Shown: positions 51,651-63,215 of the stretch, one piece after another
How positions within the stretch are numbered: position 1 is the first letter of the stretch
How the letters are laid out: every line of letters starts with the position of its first letter
Origin: Silurus meridionalis
Taxonomy: Eukaryota; Chordata; Actinopteri; Siluriformes; Siluridae
Reading direction: 5' to 3'
Length of the DNA: 64,000 bases
Assembly: GCF_014805685.1 (NCBI RefSeq)
Contig: NC_060896.1
Span: 10,442,889 to 10,506,888, forward strand
Position numbers and translations under genes: made by a program
The notes under the pieces: model-generated
The model's database searches: none
Told to the model about the DNA's origin: nothing
What the model saw: only the letters and a program-made list of their open reading frames with translations

Positions 51651-51840
51651 GCAGAAGCTAATGTCGCTACCACTGCACATCCATTTTGTAGCTGTTGTCG
51701 TGACGTCACCTGCCAATGTTGTCATGACTTGCCTACTGGCCAGATTTCACACGTGTTTTAGAGCGTAGACAACGCAAATCGTTACCAAAGCGTTGCGATG
51801 CAGCTTGAGTTCCCGAATGGGGAACAGGGGTTTTCTACAT
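51651..51840. repeat. DIRS inverted terminal repeat (5' end of the element)
   Basis: Complement of the arm at 49981-50175; its outer end reads (complement) atgtagaaaacccctgttcc. No flanking target duplication is evident, as expected for recombinase-mediated integration. Confidence 0.85.
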
Positions 51841-52412
51841 TTTTACAGCCAGGGATGAAATAAATGATTCGATTTCCATAGTTATTAGTCTTTTGGACTT
51901 GTATCATTAATTGAATGTTTTTCTAACACAACTTTAATAACTTGGACCTGATGTGTAAGGAATTACAAAGCTGCAATAAATAGGTAAAATGTTATTGGAC
52001 ATGTTTAAAGTTTGTTAGAAGGGGTCTGTGATATAAATTTTTCAGTTAAAGGGGTCCCTGACTGCAAAGCCTTTTGCATAACTGCTTCATCACTTTAATA
52101 AAGTAAAATAAAAATGATAGATCTCTTCAATATGAGTTTACAGACCCCACTTTGAGAACCCCTGCTATAGAGAGAGAGAGAGAGAGAAGAAAGAGACATA
52201 ACCACATCAAGAAAATGAGCATGTAAATATTTGTTTGTCTAAATGGCACCATCAACCATTGCAGGGGATATCACTAGACTATTACTGTCTTTCTGTAAAT
52301 ACACAAACAAATGTCTGAGGGGCAACAACGTACAGGGTTTATGGTGCTGTGGTGATTAAACACTGCTCTGAATCAACTTTGTGCTGGACTCTGAAGCTCT
52401 TCATTAGTGTGT

Positions 52413-52452
<40 letters not shown>

Positions 52453-54229
52453 TGAGAGAGAGTCATGGACAAAGAGAAAACAGTTGCATCAGACTGATGT
52501 CACTTAAATGTAAATCCTTTGGCACGTACTCACCTTCATGACCTGTGTGACTGTAGAACAGCAAAGATGTTCCTGTGTCACTGTCAATACAATAGATACA
52601 GTAAAATTTTCTTCCAAAGAAGAACTTTTATAACAAAGTAACGCGTGTCACATTTTGTGACAGTTTATTTTTGTGATTTGTCTTTTTTTTCCTCAGTTGC
52701 TGCAGAGATGCACACTGGAGCTGAGCCACAAAAACTCATCCAAGCCATTTATGTTAATATGGAGTTCTGCATTCAAGTCCATATCGCACAGCACACCAGA
52801 GAATACAAAAGATAGCAAAAAAAAAAAGGAAAAATTCATCCAGTTTTTTCAGAATTTTACTAAATTTATTTCTATTTGTGTTTGTGTATTTGTTTTTATT
52901 CTTAGTAAAGACTATGTATACTATGTAATCTGAAAACTATACTTTTTTAATGTGTGTGTGAGCAAGGGTTACATGTTATTGAGTATTTGATTACGATATG
53001 TGCAGTAATCAGGTCACCTTAAACGTCTATATGACTGTGTGGTTGGAAATGAAAATTAGCTTGATCAGCTTGTGATACTGTGGTGGATTCTTTTTGTTAG
53101 AATAATATATGTGATCTATTAAGGACCAATAGAACACAAATGGCAACTTGTAGATTACATGTTGGTATTCAGTGAAAGCCGTTAGGATATCATTAAACGT
53201 TAGGATTACAATATGATTCTTCAATGTTTTTTTTTTTTTGGTTTGAAGATGATTTGATAATGTCCCAAAATAACAGAAACAACTTTTTAAATAGATTTAT
53301 TTGTTAAAAGCTATTGGTTTGTAATTTGTTTGTAGTGGAACACATTAGAATTTTTGTCATGGTTTGTGTTCTTTTTTGTCTGATCAGAATGACAACCAGG
53401 TGTTATGGGTAAATGCAAATGCTGTCTATACTGAATATGGGCATTTCTTTATCACCCACTCATGACCTCTTTGTAGGCTGGTGCTTTGTCATTCATTAAA
53501 GATACAAATCAGCCACCATAAAAATAACAGGCCAGAAAATTGAGGTAATCATCCTTCCCCAGTTCAGTATGTTCTGACCTGGAATTTATTCATGCCAAAT
53601 CAGGGTTAACACACTATTCAATCAGAGAGAAATACCCATTTAATATATATGAAGGTGTTGGGAGCATATTAACACTCTTCTTGAACCTGAAACTATCTAA
53701 TCTGTGTGATTCCAAAATATTGTGGAGAAAAAAATAATAATAATTATGGGCTCTTGAATGGCAAAACACACTCAGCCAATGGTTAGAAAGACCGGGTGGG
53801 TAGGATGGCCCCCTGCCAATCAGGCTGACATTAAACAAGCATGTGTGTCTGTTAGCTCATGCAAATTTATGCAGTTATTTGCCCTCGAAATAACATTTTT
53901 CTTTGAGTTTGTTAAGCTGCCCTGTGATGCAACAGTTTAAAAGACTATAGTTGACTTCACGCACCTTGAAAGAAACATTCTAGCCCTCAACCTTCTCAGT
54001 TGCCGTGCAGTATGGAAGAGACAGCTATTGTGTGGGACTTGGCCTTGTTTGCATTTGTTTATTTGTTTAATTTATGCAGTAATTCAGTGTCAGTAGGACT
54101 ACTTCTACTCTTTTTAATGGATTAATAATAATAGATTTTTGAATGCCGTATTTCTATAATTAAGCAGGCATGGTGTTTAATGTTTAGCATTTTTGCTTTT
54201 CACTTTTGAGTTTGGGGTTTGAATGCCTC
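51841..54229. other. No gene supported; (GT)n at 52417-52449
   Basis: Near 52019-52165 phrases such as ggggtccctgactgcaaagc and agaccccactttgagaaccc look like an old fish repeat also echoed near 55090-55140. At 52673-52933 a strong acceptor (tttttttcctcag) opens a frame with no donor or family match. Confidence 0.45.
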
Positions 54230-54415
54230 AGCCCTGTGCTTGCAGGTTTCATCTGGGTCTTCTGCTTTCCTTCCCGGTTTAAAAACATGTTGTAGGCTGA
54301 TCGGCATTTCCACAACTAGCATTGTGACTGTGCCCTGAGATGAGCTTCCTTCCATGTTCTCCCATGACCCTGGGTTATAAGTCGCATATAAAATGGTTGG
54401 ATGTTAGATCAATTA
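54230..54415 (-). repeat. Dispersed fish repeat fragment, inverted
   Basis: Complement of the 37045-37330 type: tttcatctgggtcttctgct, aaaaacatgttgtaggctga, gtgccctgagatgagcttcc, catgaccctgggttataagt occur in the order expected for the opposite strand. Confidence 0.55.
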
Positions 54416-55135
54416 ATCAGAGTTCAAACTGAATTATTAAATTAGAAATGTACCCATCATTTATCTGTCTTGTGCACATTTTTACAGTAACAAATTGTGA
54501 AATTGTTAAATAATTTGTAATAAAATGCAACGCTGAATATGGTCGGCTTATTTTGAGTTACTATAATCTTTAAAAAAAAAAAAAACATTTGAACTGTAAC
54601 CTATTTGGGATCTCTCTATCACCTGAATAAGAAATAAAGACAGCATATTAGGTAGAATCCTTTTTTTTAGCCATGGACTTATGTTTGTAGTGTACATTAA
54701 CAATGCACATTGAGACCCATTTTACCCACCAATGTTTTTGCTGCCTTGGATGAAGAGCAAAATGTCCTCACATTTTATTGCTATCATTACATCTAATTTG
54801 ATTATCACTCAGAATGAACATTCCTTGATTGTACCCATTAATGTTGGGTATAATAACAACAGCACAATGAGCACAGATAAAGCTAACTACAGTAATTTAA
54901 ACAGAGAGATGTGAATGACTAAGCAAATAGGTTAATTTAAAATAAATTAATAAATAATGAAATAAAAGTCACAGAAAACTAACTTTTTCTCGAATTTAAA
55001 GGGCTAAATGTATTTAAAGTACTTTTTTTTTTAAAATATTTAAAGAAATTACCATTCAGACATTTAGATATCTTAAATATCTAAAATCCCACAGACCCCC
55101 TGTAATTATGCAATGGTCCACAAGGGGTCCATGAA

Positions 55136-55201
55136 CCCCTTGGGTTGAAAAACTTAGATTTTTCTAATCCCCTTGGGTTGAAAAACTGTGATTTTTCTTA
55201 T
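55136..55201. repeat. Tandem duplication of a 33-bp unit
   Basis: Two near-identical copies beginning ccccttgggttgaaaaact at 55136 and 55169. The DNA just upstream (ggggtccatgaacccc) is a short inverted repeat. Confidence 0.8.
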
Positions 55202-55372
55202 TTTTCTAAAATAATTCCAATAAATACCAAAACAAATTACTTAATTGTAAAGTTTTTTCTTTTTTTTTTATTATTCCAAATGTCATTTTTTCTTTCATGC
55301 ATTGTTACCAGAGTGATCATTTGTTTGTTTTGTTGATAATAATAAAGGTTCTGTGTTAGTTTTCTAGCTAAA

Positions 55373-55800
55373 TTGTTCAGTGTGCTAAAAGACATCAGGA
55401 CCTGTTTAACTGGTGCTATTCGGACCAGGTGTGTTACCACGTCTGCTATTCTGGCCACATCCACGGCCTGTCACAAGCTCTCCTCACACGTTAGTTTCTC
55501 ACACCCACCCTACTTGCCAGATTTGGCTCATGCTGACTTCGACCTCTGCTTGAAGATGAAGATCTAGCTCGAAGGTCACCATTTTGACACCACTGCAGTA
55601 GCAGTATGCATAGCAGAAGGCGCTTGATAGTTTTAAGAAGAAGACTTTCATGACACATTCCAGAAGTGGCAGAAACACTGGGAGTACTGTGTTGCTTTGA
55701 CTATTTTGAAGGCGATAGTGTGTAAACATAGATAAATAAAAGTACCTTTTCTTGTTAACAGAGCTAGTCTCTGACTTTTTGATACAATCTCGTAAATTTC
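55373..55800 (+). mobile_element. Mariner-type transposon 3' half with transposase pseudogene
   Basis: The plus-strand frame keeps SHPPYLPDLAHADFDLCLKM, the mariner signature H-P-P-Y-S-P-D-L-A-P-x-D-F around the third catalytic Asp, followed after a stop by LEGHHFDTTA and then FHDTFQKWQKHWEYCVAL and FEGDSV. These match the conserved C-terminal region of mariner transposases in order. At least four in-frame stops and the loss of the usual Cys/Pro after PDLA show it is dead. The element ends near 55763-55794 with tagtctctgactttttgata, like a mariner terminal repeat. The 5' half is not recognisable upstream of 55373. Confidence 0.75.
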
Positions 55801-56375
55801 TTAAAGATTTATTAATATGGTAAGTCCTTCTTTTCAGTCAGACACGGAGTCAGTAAAAACAATCATAGTATGGGAAGATTGCTTTTGTCATAGAGGAAAT
55901 GAGATAATCATCATTTGTAGACTTCCTAACTGTGTATAAATGATATACAGTATGTAATGACATGACCATCATCATCATGTCATAGTGAACATGAGAGCTT
56001 GCTTTTCAGCAACTCCCCATCATGTATTATTTGGTTTTGTGCCTGTTTGTTGATCACCTGACCTTCGTCCTGTTCATGCTTTAAAATTTCTGCCTGCTTC
56101 TTTTGGTTTGTCTGCTTGTTTTACTTTAAAGCCCAAGCCTGTATTTGCCTTCTCCTGCCTGCATTCATAACAGCATGCTTATATTCAACTGTGTCAGTGG
56201 AAATAATGATTGTGTGGGTAAATATGAAGCTTCTGTTGAAATTTAAATATGTACACGTGAAGATTTTTTTGTCACAGAATTTTGCAAATTAAAGCAAAAA
56301 AAAACACAAAAAACATTGCATTTGGATTATATATATTTTTTAATATTTAATAAATATTTTGATAAATGGATGGTT

Positions 56376-56489
<114 letters not shown>

Positions 56490-57584
56490 CATTTCTAGTC
56501 AAATAACTATTACGCTTACTTTAAGATGCTTTACTATACAATGGAAAAAGGAATAAAACAAAAGGTACACACATAAGTAAAACAAAGTACTACATGTTGA
56601 CATGTGAGCGTTCCTGTTTAAGAATATAATGCAGGGTTTTGGATGGTGTCGATCTCAAAATTGGTCACCAAAACAGGGGCAACCTAAAGCTGCCAAAGGG
56701 CAACCCTTTGACAGTACCAGGTGTAGTTTTATTTACAGCAATTGCCCCTAACATTCTACACCAATAATCTCCAAGTAAAATGTATCACCTCTAAATTAAG
56801 CTGCATACCAAATTGATTCCTATTTACTTTTTCTGCTCCCTTGATAAGATAGTAAAACTTCACTCCACATCCAGCTGGGTGCCCTTTGAGACACAGCTAC
56901 TGGAAAAGCGTGACTAATTGTCTTTGTTTCTATTTAAACATCGACTCACAAAGTTTTTGTGTTAACAGTTTCTGTATTTTAAATGAGCTTGTTTGGTTGG
57001 CGTGCTGACATTAAAAGAAACACATCACATCTCAAGCGTAATAGTGAATACTGTGAGGGAAAAGATACGCCTGCATCACAAAGTTGAATATGAACCTGCT
57101 ATTACACTTACATTGGAATGCTACATGATCATAAAGTAGAAACAGGAGTAAAGCAAAAAGACTGAGACAAATTTGCACATGTGTGGCAATGCATGTTGAT
57201 TTGAAGTTTATGTATAATAATAAAGGTTTCTGTTGTTTGCTAATTAATTACTGGATGAAAGCATTTAATTGTCCTCATTTGTTAGGAAGATGTAACACAT
57301 TTTCATAGAACTGTAGCTTTTGGTACTTTTTTAACTACGTCCCTTTAAAATTCATAAATAAACTTCCCGAACAGGTACATAAAGGCTTTAAAGGCATTAT
57401 GTTTGCCAAAATTTGACATAGTTAATTTTAGCTAGTTAGATACATTAGGTTGGACATATAAGGACATATTTTTGCCAATAACAACTTAGTAAACACACAT
57501 CAAGGACATTTCAGAGCAAATTAGCCAAGCTATGTTGATAAGAGAATTGTGAATGGCTCAATAGTATGCATGCGTTGTCCGCTT

Positions 57585-57715
57585 TAGTAGGACCACACGT
57601 GTACACCTGTTTATTTATTCAGTTATCCAATCAGCCTTTTATGTGGCAGCATGACAATTGCATAAATAATGCAAATATAGGACAAGAGCTTTAGTTAGTG
57701 TTAGTGTGACGGGTG
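57585..57715 (+). mobile_element. End fragment of a fish DNA transposon (Tc1-like)
   Basis: Phrases acctgtttatttattcagtt, atccaatcagccttttatgt, ggcagcatgacaattgcata and gacaagagctttagttagtg follow the left end of a common fish transposon as I remember it. The transposase-coding part is absent. Confidence 0.5.
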
Positions 57716-59934
57716 AACCTATATTAAAGTCACCATCAAATAAAACATGGAATGTGTCTAGTTTTGTATGTCGAAACTGTTTTGTGCAGTTTTACAAAAT
57801 ATTTTGAAAATCTTATTTTCTAAAATGACAACCTTGGATTTAAAAAACAGACTTTTTAAAAAAAGGAATTTAGTGTCCATCTTTTCTGTTTTATTACTGC
57901 ACCCTATTATTTTACTCTTAACAATCAGAGACCATTCTGAAGCATGATAATCCTATAACAGGTGCTAATTGTACTACAAGACACTTGATTTCTTGCTAAC
58001 AAAATTAGCATACACTCTTGCAAAATCTTTATTTTTATATCCCTGTACCAAAATGTTTTTTTACAAAAACTATTATCTAGCCAGAACAGATAGATCACAT
58101 CGTTAATTTTTCTCCTGTCTGTGCTCTGTAACATCAGCAGTATGCTTTTATTTGTGTGTTACTCTATAGGTTCTTCAATGTTGCACAAAATGTTATTTAT
58201 TTTGATTTATTTGTGAAATACAACCACAGGTCAAGTAAAATCTTTGTAGAAACCTATATATTGTTTTGCTTTATTAATTTTAATTAATTCAATCTTATTG
58301 TTAGAGCTAAAGGTATACATTCGGTGCTTAGTTGTAAATTTGGCTTTATAACAAATACTCTATATAGCACTCTAATTGTTGTCAATGGCACTTATCAAAA
58401 GACAGAGATTAAAACAAACCAAAAAAATACAACTACAGCAACATCGCAGCATGATGGTGTAGAGGAAAGAGCTGATTAGTAGGTATGACTTTACCAATGT
58501 TTTGGTTACTCTATCAGGCCAAATTCATTGTGCCTGGACACATTGATTCACTGTGAGTTGTTTTGATAATTTCATATTGACTTTGGGCTGTAAGTGCATC
58601 CACCTGATATTTTTTGAAGTGGTTTGCACACAGCTCTTTCACAAACATCAAACAACTACCTAAGTTATACCTTTACAGCTACAGTATAGAGGATGCATGA
58701 TGGGTTTTTGTTTGCTCTACTAGGAGGTTATTTAATGTAAATACATGGATATTTATTCACACTTGAGTTGTGTTGTGTGTGTCTCACAGTCGTGTTTTAC
58801 CTTTTAATAATGACCCTTTACTGAACCCTCAACCTCAGTAATCAGGTCTTCCTCACAGGAAATAACTAAAGGTACCCACAATTTCAAGATACCAAGAAAT
58901 AAATACCCTAGATATAAAAACAAGTAAGATGTAAAGATTATGATACAGTATTTACCTCCAACCCAGATCTAAGAGACACACATCAACACACCTACATGCA
59001 CATGCACACACACACATCACACACATGCATGATTAGAATAGTAAAAGATAAAAATACTTGTCTTTGAAACCTTGAAAAACAGGCAGAAATGGCCATAATA
59101 ACTACAAAAATGTGCCTTATTTAGTGGCATAATGGTCCATTAAGGTTTAGAACAGCAATGAGTTCAATGCAACCAGACATCCGAGTATCACTCTATTATG
59201 CTATGATATAGAAAAACTTATATGAAAAGTCTTTGATGATGCTTAATTACCAAGTACTCACTATCACTGATGCAAAGCACCATCATTTTCTATAATTTCA
59301 CCATCTCTGTGTTTTCACAATCTCTGTAATATGTAGTATGCATTTTGTGTACATTAAATAACTGAACCACATCCTTGTTCATGAGGATCTGAATGAATAG
59401 GTTCAGCTTCCAGTAGCATCAAATTTACTCTGTATTCATATGTCATTAGAAGCCATGTATGAGCACTAATGTGTATTTATCAGATCTTGATGCTTTATAT
59501 TTATGATAGATTCCACCTGTTTCAATAATAATACACACTAAAAGCTTTTTAAATTTATAAAAGTTTAGTGCCAGCCAGCTACATCTTCACATGTAATAAA
59601 CCCCTGGGATATTGTAGGTGCTGTACACATAGAATCATAACAAAACTGCAAATGTGCAGTCATGGACAGTAATAAAGTAAATGGAAATTGTTACTGTACT
59701 TAAGTAGCTTTTTCTGGTTCGTATCTGTGCAGAGGAGGGACATAGGGTATATAGGAAAAAGAATGCTCAGGAAAGAGAAAAAAAAGGAGGAAAAGAGGAA
59801 GGCCAAATAGATACCAACAAGCAACAATCAAAGATTTACCAAAATGTAGTTGAGTAAACAGTACATTTTACTTTAAAATTTACTAAAATGAAAGTAAAGT
59901 TCAGTAAAGTGTAGATATAAGAAAAAGCTAACCT
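57716..59934. other. No gene seen
   Basis: AT-rich unique DNA. A CA/CAT-rich run lies at about 58978-59030. Confidence 0.5.
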
Positions 59935-60016
59935 AAGTTAAAAGCGCTATACAAAAATAAATAAATAAATAAATGAAATAAAAAATTTATTGAATTGAAT
60001 TGAATTAAATTAAGTC
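59935..60016 (+). mobile_element. Retroposon 3' tail
   Basis: aagttaaaagcgctatacaa followed by (AAAT)n and ttgaattgaattgaatt repeats. It is the same tail type as 35593-35719 with a different terminal repeat. No target duplication found. Confidence 0.6.
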
Positions 60017-60025
60017 TTTTTCTCA

Positions 60026-60205
60026 TTCTTTCAGCTGCTCCCACGATGGATCATCTGTCTCCATACTACTCTGTCCTCTACATCTGCCTCTTTCGAACAA
60101 CTCCCTGCATGTCTTAGCTCACCACATTTATAAAATTTATAAAAGAAGGTTTATAAATGTGGTGAGCTAAGACATGCAGGTAGTTGGTTCGAAAGAGGCA
60201 GAAGA
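60026..60205. mobile_element. RTE-like LINE 3' fragment arranged as an inverted duplication
   Basis: 60026-60134 is the complement of the LINE 3' region (tctgtcctctacatctgcct, then tttcgaacaactccctgc). 60150-60201 repeats its last ~51 bp in the opposite orientation (aagacatgcaggtagttggt, tcgaaagaggcag). The arms are 60084-60134 and 60150-60201 with a 15-bp spacer, so the transcript or single strand would fold into a long hairpin. Confidence 0.8.
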
Positions 60206-60589
60206 AAAATTAACCCATATTTCTACTATATTTGTATGCAGTTTGGGTGGGTGCATTTTGAAAAAAAAAGAAATATTTCAGTGTTTACTGGACTTTTTTG
60301 CCATACATAGATTACATAATCTCCTTATGCTGATTGGCAGACCTCTTTAACAAAAGGATCCTCACAACTTGCCGTTTTTACTCAGTGAGATACAAACATG
60401 ACTAACATTTAGAATGAAACTTTCCCTTTACTTGAACTAGGAGACCCCTGTGAATTAGAAGACGTCTTTGAACAAAACAAAGTCTATGAAGTTATGGTTT
60501 ACATGGGCTGGCATGGCCTTCTTTGAAACAGAGCGCACTGATTAGTCGCATCAGCTGCAGGTATCTTTTACCGCTCATTCCGTCCGGCT

Positions 60590-60630
60590 CCGCCCTCCAC
60601 TCGCTCATCGCTGGCACAGTAGTATAAAAT
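60590..60630 (+). promoter_or_regulatory. GC box plus TATA motif
   Basis: CCGCCC at 60590-60595 and TATAAAAT at 60623-60630, spaced as in a core promoter, in a locally CG-containing patch (60565-60615). No downstream exon is recognised. It might belong to an unrecognised repeat. Confidence 0.25.
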
Positions 60631-60849
60631 AGTGCTTCATTGAATACTGGTGTGTTTGCATTAACGTATTACAGTTTGTCTTCTTTATTGTAAACATACA
60701 TTGATCAATACTAAAACCACATTTTCAAAACTTTGGGCTCAGTCTGCATCACCAACATGAATCTTTTCTAAACAGTTAATCTCACCTTGAAAACTCACTC
60801 AACCCAACAAAACAATGTATATGTGTCTCACCGCCATAACACTGGAAAC

Positions 60850-61068
60850 ATTGCTGGTAGCTTAATGCTTGAGGCTGTGGGTTACTGATCCGAGGGTTAA
60901 TGGTTCAAGCACCAACAGTGACAAGCTGCCACTGTTGAGCACTTGAGCAGGGCCCTTAACCCTCTTTGCTGACCCTGTGCTCTGACCCCAACTTTCTTAA
61001 AAGTTGGAACATGCAAAAAAAGAAATTTCACTGTGCTGTGATGTATATGTAACAAATAAAAAGCATCT
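60850..61068 (+). mobile_element. tRNA-derived SINE
   Basis: The head has an A-box-like ttgctggtagcttaatgc and a B-box-like GGTTCAAGCAC (60902-60912). The body is the familiar fish sequence aagctgccactgttgagcac, tgagcagggcccttaaccct, gaccctgtgctctgacccca. The tail is aaatttcactgtgctgtgat, atgtatatgtaacaaataaa, then A-rich sequence. It is moderately diverged, non-coding and presumably RNA polymerase III derived. Confidence 0.75.
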
Positions 61069-61779
61069 TATCTTAACTCTCATACAGAAAGCATACACTG
61101 TTACTCATAACACATTGACCTAAAATCATGGAACAGGAAGCATTATTTAAATTATCATCACATCAACTTTATGTGTCATCTAATTACTCATATTGTACAG
61201 TAATATGAGGGTTCTAGTCCTCCATCTTTTCTGCATCTGACCACAAGGTCTCATCAACATCACAACTTACTGTATGTCTTCTCTGGCAACACACTTTGGT
61301 AAAGTACCTTCTGGAATGTCTAATCCAACCTGGCAGTCTTAAGGAGAACTATCTCCACACCCTGCCTTGAATACAACTAGTAAAGTCATCAAATAATGTG
61401 AATGGTGGTCAACCACCATGCAGATAAAAATTCCTCTTGGGGGTTTAAGAACGGGGAGTATAGATGTGGGAATATTACTGACATCCTGGGATTTCAGCAG
61501 CAGAGTGGTGCAATGTCACATTATCGTACACGACAACAAAATGGGGGAGTTTGATGTTGCTCAATTCTTTGCATCGATTATGCAGGTCATTCAGAAAAAA
61601 AGAGAGACTGTCTTATAGAGGCCAATGATTGGACATTGCTGCAGTCATTGTGATGTTAGTTCTTTTCTGCCCTGGGACATCCACATTTAATCTCTGTCTA
61701 ATTAAAGATTTATAAAGATTTTCTAATAAAATTACTATAGAAATGCATCAAATTTGCCATCATACTGTTTTTAAACAGT
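61069..61779. other. No gene seen
   Basis: Unique DNA; a 66-codon frame at 61418-61618 has no recognisable motif. Confidence 0.5.
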
Positions 61780-61978
61780 TCCCTGGTGGTCTAGTGGTTA
61801 GGATGCCGCGCTCTCTCCGCTGCGGCCCGGGTTTGATCCCTGGTCAGGGAACCAACCCCAGCCACTCTCAGTGTGGTCCCAACCCCGGATAAACGGGGAG
61901 AGTTACGTTAGGAAGGGCATCCAGCGTAAAAACATGTGCCAAATCAAACGACCCCTAACAGGAGAAGCCGAAAGAAAG
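61780..61978 (+). mobile_element. Complete SINE with tRNA-Glu-like head and LINE-like tail
   Basis: 61780-61852 folds like tRNA-Glu: acceptor TCCCTGG pairs with the TCAGGGA near 61851, the anticodon loop carries CTC, the A box is TGGTCTAGTGG (61787-61797) and the B box GGTTTGATCC (61830-61839). A SINE-specific body follows (accccagccactctcagtgt, cccggataaacggggagag, aggaagggcatccagcgt). The end is gacccctaacaggagaagcc then gaaagaaag, matching the 3' end of the RTE-like LINE copies at 38584 and 44307 (complement). An 8-bp gtttttaa occurs at 61767-61774 and 61978-61985, possibly an eroded target duplication. Confidence 0.85.
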
Positions 61979-63215
61979 TTTTTAATGCGGATTTTTAGCA
62001 TTTGAAAAATGTGCTGAAAAATACAGTGTTTTGCAGGTGGTGGATTATGAATGACAAAAGAGTTAATAGATTTTTTTAAGATGTGGTCATTTACATTTTT
62101 GCATGTTTGCATGACAAATACACGATAGAAAGAAAAAAATTGTGCTATGAATGTTAGATTGGGGAGGAGTTTGGGGAGAGTTGCTATATTCTTGCATGCC
62201 CATATAGAGGTCTTCCATCCTACACCATAATTTCTTCTCACAAGCTGCGTTTGAGAAATTAAAAAAGGAACTGCGGCTCCAGCTGGGCCTTATACCTAAT
62301 TATACCTGGGCCTTATGACTAATTCGCCACAGTTCCCCACTATTAACGATTCAGGAACTACAAGGTGTCAATCTTAGTGCAGAATCATGCAAAATACTGC
62401 AATATTATAAGAAAATCAGGAAGCATCTTGGATTTGGTTTTCTATCATTTTAAGGCATTGTAGGTAGATACACACTATAGGGGTGTAAAGTAATTTTGAT
62501 TAAATGCTTTATTATATATTCATGTATTTAGACTGTGCCAACAGGGGGAAGTTTACACTAACAGCAAGAAAGCACAGTAACAAGCAAATTTTTAATAAAA
62601 TAAACAAATGTATGTATTTCAGTAATGGTTGGGGAAGACAGCATCCTTTTTCATTTAATTGGCACCTCTGAGAACAAGTAAAAGAATAGCGGGGGTGGGG
62701 GGAGGGGTCAGAAGAAGTGAACAAGAGAATGATAACCTCAATCTATAACCCAAACCAAATAATGGTTATTTAATATCACAATGACATTTACTGGAGCAGC
62801 TATGCAATGCACTGCTTCAGGATTGCTACTGTAGAGCTTAGAAAGTGTGTGAGGTAATTTGTGTGACACGAAAAGGCAGTTGACAGAGACAATGGTGCAT
62901 TTTTCAGCACAAAAGATAGAAAGACTGTATGATTTCTATTTTGCTATTACTTAGGTGTATTTGTTTGTATTTATTTATTTCTGTTGTTATTTATTAAATG
63001 TTTTTGCATTTCCATTGATTCAGTATTGGAGCCGTGCAAATAATTGTAATATATAATATTTATTATCACCTTATTCATCAGCATTTTACATCTGACATAA
63101 TATGTGAAACAGTTTGAAACCGATTAATTCTTTAGGAAAAATAATTAAATAAGATGTAATTTATACATTTCTTACTGCTTAAACTCATCACTGTCTCTAC
63201 AAGCTTTCTATAGAG
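61979..63215. other. No gene seen
   Basis: AT-rich DNA with a G-rich patch near 62690-62707 (ggggtggggggagggg). Frames on the minus strand (61903-62241, 62512-62724) lack recognisable motifs. Confidence 0.5.

Larger units (their letters stand above)
49981..51840 (-). mobile_element. DIRS-type tyrosine-recombinase retrotransposon relic, internally deleted
   Basis: The 1.86-kb element is bounded by inverted terminal repeats (49981-50175 and 51651-51840) and is read on the minus strand. Just inside the 3' repeat is an internal complementary region (50229-50268), the structural hallmark of DIRS elements, which use these parts to circularise their DNA. The coding remnants are a gag-like start near 51617 followed by a broken tyrosine recombinase (51199-50290). 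Reverse transcriptase, RNase H and methylase-like domains, which complete DIRS elements carry over 5-6 kb, are missing. The copy is therefore non-autonomous. GC content is well above the flanks, marking it as a separate sequence. Confidence 0.85.

Noticed and set aside
52693..52933. Exon after the tttttttcctcag acceptor
   Set aside because: No donor, low-complexity lysine run and AT-rich tail.
55960..56180. Solo LTR
   Set aside because: Some phrases look repeat-like, but no TG...CA ends or flanking duplication were found.
61780..61852. A functional tRNA-Glu gene
   Set aside because: The cloverleaf is good, but it continues into a SINE body shared with 42260-42395 and a LINE-like tail, so it is a SINE head.
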